DNA of 64,000 bases from Orobanche coerulescens (Eukaryota; Streptophyta; Magnoliopsida; Lamiales; Orobanchaceae): positions 11,376,501-11,440,500 of the forward strand of contig CM065815.1 of the NCBI GenBank assembly GCA_033398695.1. The letters are read 5' to 3'. This document shows positions 56,869-64,000 of this stretch, piece by piece (position 1 is the stretch's first letter; the number at the start of each line of letters is the position of its first letter). The notes below the pieces were generated by a model. It searched no databases. It was not told the origin of the DNA and worked only from the letters and a program-made list of their open reading frames with translations. The translations under genes and the position numbers were made by a program.

Positions 56869-58498
56869 ATGAACACTCGTTCATCTCGAGTGCCGTTAGA
56901 AACTTTCATCCCCAAAGTAGAAGCATTTGCCCGAAGAACAAGTGCTACCTCAAGGAAACTAAGAAGGGATCTTTTTGAAGACATGGAGAGAGCAGGAGAC
57001 AACGTAGAAAGGGGCAACGCAAACGAGAATGCGGTAATCCAAGACAACGAGGGCAGAAGGATGGAAATTCCACCAACTAGGGTGCAATCAATTCGGGATG
57101 GATTCCGACCGAAACTCGACCGAAACTTTGGAGGAATCACTCATGTCCCCATCAACGCTAATAATTTTGAGTTGAAGCCGGCCTTAATTTCAATGGTTCA
57201 ACAAAATCAATTTGGAGGATTTCTTGTCAAGATCCACATGCGCATCTCACTCATTTCATGCAAATATGTGATACTATCAAAATGAACGGAGTCTCGGATG
57301 ATGCTATACGCTTACGATTGTTTCCATTCTCTTTGAGGGAGAAAGCAAGAAATTGGCTTGGAACTTTAGCTCCCGGAAGTATAAAGACATGGGAAGAATT
57401 GAGCGAAAAATTTTTGTTCAAATTTTTCCCACCAAACAAGACGATGAAGCTAAAGGGTGAGATTACTCAATTTCATCAATTGGATTCCGAACCATTATAT
57501 GAAGCTTGGGAACGTTTCAAAGATCTACTAAGGCGATGCCCTCGACATAGTTTCCCCGAAGACCAACAAATGTGTTTCTTCTACAATGGTCTTATGGGGG
57601 AAACAAGAAATTTTATTGATGCTTCCGCGGGAGGGGCATTGCTAGCAAGAAGTGATGAAGAAGCGTATGGATTGATCGAAGAAATGGCTATGAATAGCTA
57701 TCAATGGCCAACGGAAAGATCAAATATTAGAAGGGTGGCTGAGATATCCGATTCGGATCCCATAAAGGCATTAACCGCACAAATGACGATGCTAACTACT
57801 CAATTGGGGGCTCTAACAAAAGGAGGTGATTCGAAGGGAGTTTCTCAAGGTAGTTCAAGTTCACTACCATCCGATCCATTGGAAGAGGCACACTACATTA
57901 ATAATCGGAGTTACAACAATTACCGAAATAATCCACTACCGGGCTTCTACCATCCCTCAAATCGAAATCATGAAAATTTTAGCTATGCCAATCCAAAGAA
58001 TGCTTTGCAACCACCGGCCGGATTCAAGGTATCAAATGGGGAGATAATTGAAGAATCAAAACCGACGTCGAATCTCGAGAATATTCTAGCTACCTTCATG
58101 ATGGAGACGAAAAGTCGATTTAGTCGAGACGAGGAGAAATTAGACAAAATCGAAGGCCATGTCACTCAACTAGCTACCACCATGGGAGCTCAAATGAAAA
58201 ATCTCGAAACTCAAATCGACAATTAGCTAAAGTGGTCGGGAGTCAACATCAACGGAGACAATTTCCAAGCAATACCGAAGTGAATCCCAAAGAGTCGTGC
58301 TGCGATCACCTTAAGAAGTGGAACAATTATGAAGGGCCAAAGATGCCAAGTGAGGAAGACAAGGAGGATCAATTCGAAATTGAAAAGGAAGAAGGGAAGC
58401 ATGATACAACTAAGGGAATGAGAAGCTTAAAATATCTCCTAACTCTACTCCTAACGTTCCTCTACCTTTCCCTCAACGTTTCAAAAAGAAAAAGTTAG
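56869..58498 (+). pseudogene. Athila-like gag (broken)
   Basis: ATG at 56869 opens gag. A frameshift at about 57220 moves to the frame of 57258-58226, which holds the Retrotrans_gag core ('LRLFPFSLREKARNWLGTL', 'KFLFKFFPPNKT'). A stop at 58224-58226 and another shift lead to a charged tail (58232-58498). The gag core is well preserved in sequence, but three frames are needed to read it. Confidence 0.85.
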
Positions 58499-58565
58499 AT
58501 GCACAATTCGCAAAATTTTTAGACATTTCAAGAAAATTAATATCAATATTCCTTTTGCAGAAGCT

Positions 58566-61500
58566 TTGGAACAAATGCCTAACTACGCAAAGTTCTTGAA
58601 AGATGTGATGTCAAGAAAAAGAAAGATGGAAGATCATGAGACGGTTAAACTAACCGAAGAATGTAGCGCTATTATCCAACGCAAATTGCCTCAAAAGCTT
58701 AAGGATCCCGGAAGCTTTACCGTTCCATGCACTATTGGAAACGTCTCATTCGATAAAGCTTTGTGTGATTTAGGTGCTTCGATTAACCTCATGCCGTTAT
58801 CTATTTTCAGGAAATTAGGTGGCAGAGAAATGAAAACCACAACGGTTATGCTCCAATTGGCGGATCAATCCATAACACATCCCAATGGGATTGTTGAAGA
58901 TGTGCTTGTAAAAGTCGACAAGTTTATTTTTCCAGCGGATTTTGTTGTCCTTGATATGGAAGAAGACGGAGATTTACCACTTATCCTTGGACGTCCATTT
59001 CTAGCAACGGGAAAGGCTCTTATTGATGTTGAAAGAGGAGAATTAACACTACGTGTTAACGACGAGCATGTTTTATTTTCTATTTTCAAAGCTATGAAAT
59101 TTCATGATAATACGGAATACTGCAATGTTATTGACCATATAAGCTCGTATGGAAAGAAAAAAATCCTACACTCATTATCGTCGGATCCGTTAGAGTTCGC
59201 TCTTACGAATTCATGTTTTTCTAGTGATTCAACTTTGGAGTTTGACGATTCTGACTTGTTTGATTACGTTTCTGAATTGAATTCTCTACAGGAAAAAACG
59301 CAAAGCAATGCGTTCGATGATTTAGACGAAAGGGAGAATGAAGTAGTTGCAGAAATCAAGCTGACGGACGAATCAAACGTGTCCAACGACATGGACAAAA
59401 ATTTGGGGTCCGTTTCATCTCAATCGGATTCATCTCAACCAAGCTTGGACCTTAAAACCCTCCCGGAACACCTCAAGTATGCATTTCTGGATGATAATAA
59501 ATCCAATCCGGTAATTGTATCCTCTTCACTTTCATCCACTCAACTAGATAAATTGCTTCGTGTATTGAGAGCACATAAGTCGGCTATAGGGTGGTCTATC
59601 TCAGATTTGAAGGGGATTAGTCCCTCCATATGCATGCATAGGATTTTGCTAGAAGAAAATTTTAAACCTAAAGTGCAAAATCAACGGAGACTTAATCCCA
59701 TAATGAAAGAAGTGGTGAAAAAGGAAGTATTAAAACTTTTAGATGCCGGGATGATTTATCCAATTTCCGATAGTGAGTGGGTAAGTCCTACTCAAGTGGT
59801 GTCAAAAAAGGGAGGGATGACCGTAACCAAAAACGAAAAAGATGAATTAATTGCTATGAGAGTAGTTACAGGATGGCGAGTATGTATAGACTATAGGGCT
59901 TTAAATGCGGCTACTCGCAAAGACCATTTTCCTCTTCCCTTCATTGATCAAATGCTTGATAGATTGGCGGGGCATGAATTTTTCTGTTTTCTTGATGGAT
60001 ATTCAGGATATAATCAAATCTATATAACACCGGAAGATCAAGAAAATACGGAGTTTACATGTCCTTATGGAATTTATGCTTATCGTCTAATGCAGTTTGT
60101 TTTATGTAATGCTCAAGCCACATTTCAACGTTGTATGATGGCTATATTTCACGGTTTGATCGAAAATATAATGGAAGTTTTCATGGATGATTTTTCGGTG
60201 TTTGGAAATTCATTTGATCATTGCTTGCATAATCTTACTTTAGTTTTGCAGCGATGTGAAGACACTAATCTCGTGTTGAATTGGGAGAAATGCCACTTTA
60301 TGGTGCAAGAAGAAATTGTCCTAGGCCATCGAGTGTCCGCCGCCGGTTTGGAGGTTGATAGGGCGAAAATTGTCGCCATTGAGAAACTTCCCCCACCAAA
60401 GAATGAAAAAGCAATTAGGAGCTTCCTTGGACATGCGGGTTTTTATAGGAGATTCATAAAAGACTTTTCAAAAACCACTAAACCTTTGAGTAAATTGCTA
60501 GAAAAAGACACCTCTTTCATTCTTTCTAACGAATGTTTGCAGGCATTTGAGACTCTAAAGAAGGCATTAGTGAGTTCTCCTATCCTCGTGGTACCGGATT
60601 GGTCTCAACCTTTTGAGATCATGTGTGATGCAAGTGATTATGCGGTCGGTGCTGTGTTGGGACAACGTCGTGAAAATCTCTTTATTGATATTTATTATGA
60701 AAGCATATAATTTGAAGTAGCACAACAAAATTACACAACTACGGAGTATGAAATTCTTGCCGTTGTATTTGCTTTTGATAAGTTGCGATCATACTTTATT
60801 GGGACAAAGACGATAGTACACACGGATCACGCAATATTAAATACTTGTTTGAGAAGAAATACTCTAAACCTCGCCTAATTCGATGGATTCTTCTTTTACA
60901 AGAATTTGACGTGGAAGTCCGAGACAGAAAGGATGTGAAACGTGGTAGCCGACCACCTATCTCGCCTCGAGTACAAAAAGGAGGAGGAACCGAGATCGAA
61001 GGGATTAAAGAAGAATTTCGGACGACGGCTCTTTATGTTAGAAGCTAAATTCCGTGGTTTCTTTGACATTGTTAATTTTTGGTCGCAGTGTGCTACCCGG
61101 ATTTATCTCATTACCAAAAGAAGAAATTCCTACATGATATTAAGTTCTATATGTGGGATGATCCATTACTTTTTAAGAGATGTGCGTACATGATCGTGAG
61201 GAGATGTGTACCACAAGAGGAATGGGATGAAATTCTTCAACAATGTCATTCATCCCCAACCGGAGGACATTTCGGAGCAACACGGACAGCCGCAAAGTGT
61301 TGCAAAGCGGATTTTATTGGCCTACGCTATACAAAGATTGCTATCTCTTTATTCAACAATGCGATAGATGCCAACGAGTAGGAAATATTTCAAGACGTCA
61401 TGAGATGCCCCTAACCAACGTAATTGAGGTTGAACTATTTGACGTTTGGGGTATCGACTTCATGGGTCCATTCTCATCATCATTCGAAATAAGTACATTC

Positions 61501-62315
61501 TCCTAGCGGTCGAGTACGTATCTCGATGGGTCGAGGCAATTTGTTCTCCAACAAATGATGCTCAAGTAGTAATGAAATTTTTAAAGAAGAACATCTTTTG
61601 CCGATTCGAACTCCAAGAGCATTAATCGGTGGCCGGGATCGCATTTTGTCAACAAAATCATGGATAAACTTCTTGAAATATGGGGTCCGATCAAAAATCA
61701 TTGGCCTATCATCCACAAGCAAATGGACAAGCCGGCTGCCAACAAAGAGATCAAGCTAATCTTGGAAAAGACGGTGAATACATCTCGGAAAGATTGGTCA
61801 TCCAAGCTCGATGATGCACTTTGGGCTTATCGTACGGCCTATAAAACTCCTTTGGGAACATCGCCCTATCAACTCATTTTTGGGAAATCATGTCACCTAC
61901 CTTTGGAATTGGAGCATAGAGCGATGTGGGCGGTGAAAAGAATAAACTTAGATTTTGAGGCCGGAAAGAAAAGATTGCTAGAGTTAAATGAATTGGAAGA
62001 ATTCGGGATGAATGCTACGAAAATTCTCGAATTTACAAAGAAAGGTCTAAAAGATGGCATGATAAGATGATCATTAAACGTGAATTTATGCCGACAACAA
62101 GTACTTCTCTATAATTCAAGACTGAAATTGTTCCCAGGAAAATTGAAATCAAGATGGTCGGGTCCATTCGTGATTAAGAAAGTACTTCCACTGGAATAGT
62201 CGAGCTCATGAGCAGAGACGGAGAGCTATTTAAAGTTAACGGTCAACGAGTCAAACATTACTATCATCCCTATCAAAAGGAAGCCGTATCCGCAATAACT
62301 TTAATCGAGCCATAA
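58566..62315 (+). pseudogene. Athila-like pol: protease, RT, RNase H, integrase (broken)
   Basis: The frame 58566-60710 (714 codons) has protease 'ALCDLGASINLMPLSIF' and 'LPLILGRPFLATG', and RT with 'WRVCIDYRALN', 'FCFLDGYSGYNQI' and FMDD near 60185. The early RNase H 'IMCDASDYAVGAVLG' ends at TAA 60708-60710. The same frame then continues RNase H ('TTTEYEILAVVFAFDKLR'). Later parts are in changing frames: 'VVADHLSRLE' (about 60940), the H2C2 finger 'HSSPTGGHFGATRTAAK' (about 61245), the integrase start 'DVWGIDFMGPF' (about 61441), and the C-terminal '[18 protein letters not shown]' (about 61825). Several conserved RT residues have changed (for example 'MQFVLCNAQATFQ'). Not functional as it stands. 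Confidence 0.88.
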
Positions 62316-62519
62316 AAGACTTTCGGATGAAAACGTCCTATCAAGACGTTAAACTTAGCGCTAGTTGGGAGGCAACCCAATAAATTTTATTTGCATGTTT
62401 TAAATTTTTTTCGCATTTTGTTGTATTTTTTTGTTGTATAACTAACCGGTTCAAATTTTGGTGTTCAAATCACAGGAAAAACACACCGAGGACAAAACTG
62501 CGTTTTCCAGACAAAGATG

Positions 62520-62837
62520 GCACGGGCCGTGTCAAATGACACGGTCGGGTCGTGCAACCATCGAAATTTTACTTTACGGCGTGAATGCGGCGCGGGCGTG
62601 TCGAATGACACGGTCGGGTCCGTTAGCCACCGATTTGAAGAATCCAAGAAGGTATGCGCGGGCCGTGTCAAATGACACGGTCGTGCAAACAGTCAATTTT
62701 CACTTTACGGTATAGTACGGCACGGGCGTGTCATTTGACACGGCCGGTCGATTGACGGCGGCAAAAGCTTACAAACGAAGCGGGTATGACACGGGCCGTG
62801 TCATTTGACACGGCCGTGTCGATCGGGGTATAAAAGG
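62520..62837 (+). promoter_or_regulatory. Internal palindrome array and TATA box (putative internal promoter)
   Basis: About nine words of 'gacacgg.cgtgtc' type between 62521 and 62820 repeat the motif of the element's own 5' LTR. The last one (62807-62820) is a perfect GACACGGCCGTGTC. A TATA box GTATAAAAGG follows at 62828-62837. Promoter function is inferred from this layout. Confidence 0.5.
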
Positions 62838-63086
62838 TCTTTATGCGGAAACATTTCATCTTCTTCCCCAAAACTTTCCTCCTCCCCAAATCATAAACCC
62901 TAGTCCCGATTATCATCAAATCCGGCAAAATCAGGCAAAAAAATTGTGTCAAATCTCACAAAAAAACAAAGTGCTCATCATTATCCCACAATCCTAAAGC
63001 TTAAAGGGTGAGAATCGGACGAATACATCCGGGTTGGGTCGCGATTTTTCTGAGTTTTTTTTTTCAATTTTCACTCCAACTTCAAG

Positions 63087-63426
63087 GTATGATTCACGAT
63101 TTTGGAAGGTTTAATTATTCATTGCATTCAAATTATGTGGAACATGATTTATTGAGCAACTTAGGGTTCTTGAATGGATTATATTTTTGAGATTTTGGGA
63201 AATTTATCATGAATTAAAGGAGTTGAAATTTTGTTGGTGATTATCATACATGATGGATATATATGATTGATGTCATTACATGTTTGGGATTTTACTTACA
63301 TTTGGGGTTCAAAATTTATGGTTGGGATATTTTGAAGAAAACACATATTGTGGGGGTACGTGTATTATCGAAAAATAGTGATTCGGAGCTTGTGTGAATA
63401 AGTGATAATTGATAATTCTCTTGTAG
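63087..63426 (+). other. Possible leader intron before the 3' ORF
   Basis: Donor AAG|GTATGA at 63086-63092 and acceptor TTCTCTTGTAG|G at 63416-63427 bound 340 bp of AT-rich sequence directly upstream of the ATG at 63430. The consensus fit is good, but splicing is not demonstrated. Confidence 0.45.
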
Positions 63427-63429
63427 GAA

Positions 63430-63894
63430 ATGGCAAGAGGATGAGGAAATGCTCAACGAGGACGAGGAAATGCCCAAGGACGAGGCGCAACTCAACGAGG
63501 AAGAGGAAGGCCCGCAACAGAAATCGAACAACCAGAGAGAATACCTACTCAACGGCAATGCGAGACGCCCGAGACGTATGGGATTGAGCTTCCGCCGAGT
63601 CGCTTAGCACGATGGGAGACATTGGGACAGAAAAAAATGCTCCCCACGCGATGGCCGGACGATGAATGCATGACTGCGATGGGGATAAAAGAAGATGTTA
63701 TGCGGCTACTCGGACGTATCAGCTGGACGACGCTAATGACTCAACATTGGCCCACTTACCGATGTCTCACACTGGAATTTCTTAGCACACTCTCCGTTAA
63801 GAGAGACCCGATTACGCATGAGCCGACCGCCTTGGAATTTCGGCTCAACAACAAAAACGAAAAATTGGGTCGGGCGGGTGGATACTATATATGA
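63430..63894 (+). pseudogene. 3' ORF of the Athila-like element (RG-rich start, Athila ORF-like)
   Basis: ATG at 63430 begins MARG, then TGA at 63442-63444 where CGA would continue the RG repeat. The same frame stays open to TGA 63892-63894. The N-terminus is an RGN/RGR repeat. The later part contains 'LPTRWPDDECM' and 'YRCLTLEFLSTL', which resembles the ATHILA ORF family found next to pol in Athila-like elements. Its function is unknown (it is sometimes called env-like because of its position). No signal peptide or membrane segment is visible here. The premature stop at codon 5 makes it a pseudogene unless translation starts downstream. Confidence 0.5.
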
Positions 63895-64000
63895 CGCTCG
63901 AAGACACGGAGAATACCGAATCAATCGGTTTGAGTGTGAGACTTACCGAGGACAATGATTGAGTACCCGGGGAGCGGTGCACGTCCCTACATTCCCAAAT

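Larger units (their letters stand above)
55200..64000 (+). mobile_element. Athila-like Ty3/Gypsy element, 3' end outside the window
   Basis: The 5' LTR (55200-56741) starts TGATAACACTC. It is followed by TGGCGCCGTTGCCGGGGA (56748-56765), the tRNA-Asp-type primer-binding site typical of Athila and related elements. Then come gag, protease (DLGA active site), RT, RNase H and integrase. After pol stands GGGAGGCAACCC (62368-62379), a motif seen at this place in many Athila/Tat elements. A further 3' ORF region runs to the window end. Pol has several frameshifts and stops. The 3' LTR is not in the window. Confidence 0.9.

Overview
The window is plant nuclear DNA, most likely from a eudicot with a repeat-rich genome. 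The evidence is spliced plant genes (a group IIe WRKY factor, a P-type PPR protein, and a five-exon ketopantoate hydroxymethyltransferase) set in dense, nested plant transposons: Copia, Ty3/Gypsy of Tekay, Athila and Tat type, TRIM, SINE, hAT, Mutator, Harbinger and Helitron. The species cannot be named from the sequence alone. No rRNA, tRNA gene, CRISPR array or bacterial operon structure is seen.

Layout. 1-5640: terminus of a hAT-like element, a 63-bp-arm foldback, an intact-looking TRIM, the WRKY gene (+ strand, three exons, 1955-3174), then intergenic DNA with a Mutator-type MITE. 5670-7898: intronless PPR gene on the minus strand. 8062-22385: a three-level nest. A MITE is split by a 13.9-kb gag-only Copia-like LTR element, and that element is split inside gag by a 9.3-kb Tekay-like Gypsy chromovirus. 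A SINE follows. 23515-28163: the KPHMT/panB gene (minus strand, five exons, 357 codons) with a SINE, a Tourist MITE and a Stowaway-like remnant in its introns. 29350-37236: a decayed Copia element carrying a hAT insertion. 37760-43350: an array of about 21-bp repeats holding a long-TIR element (itself full of tandem repeats and a hAT MITE), a Harbinger-like insertion and an AT-rich satellite-like block. 43805-46358: a non-autonomous Helitron. 46491-55146: two solo LTRs and one gag-only Tat-like Gypsy element of the same family. 55200 to the window end: an Athila-like Gypsy element, its 3' LTR beyond the window.

How the parts relate. The three host genes are independent: defence/transcription (WRKY), organellar RNA processing (PPR) and pantothenate/CoA synthesis (KPHMT). 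The transposons account for most of the rest. Target-site duplications (TSDs) give the insertion order in several places. Every retrotransposon coding region seen carries stops or frameshifts, so none looks autonomous.

Main unusual signal: four of the five larger LTR-element families here carry an array of family-specific short palindromes directly upstream of a TATA box. Two of them, from different superfamilies (a Copia-like and a Gypsy element), use the same motif TAGCGCACGCTA. The Athila-like element repeats its own GACACGGCCGTGTC array a second time, upstream of a second TATA box, a possible leader intron and a 3' RG-rich ORF, which suggests an internal promoter.
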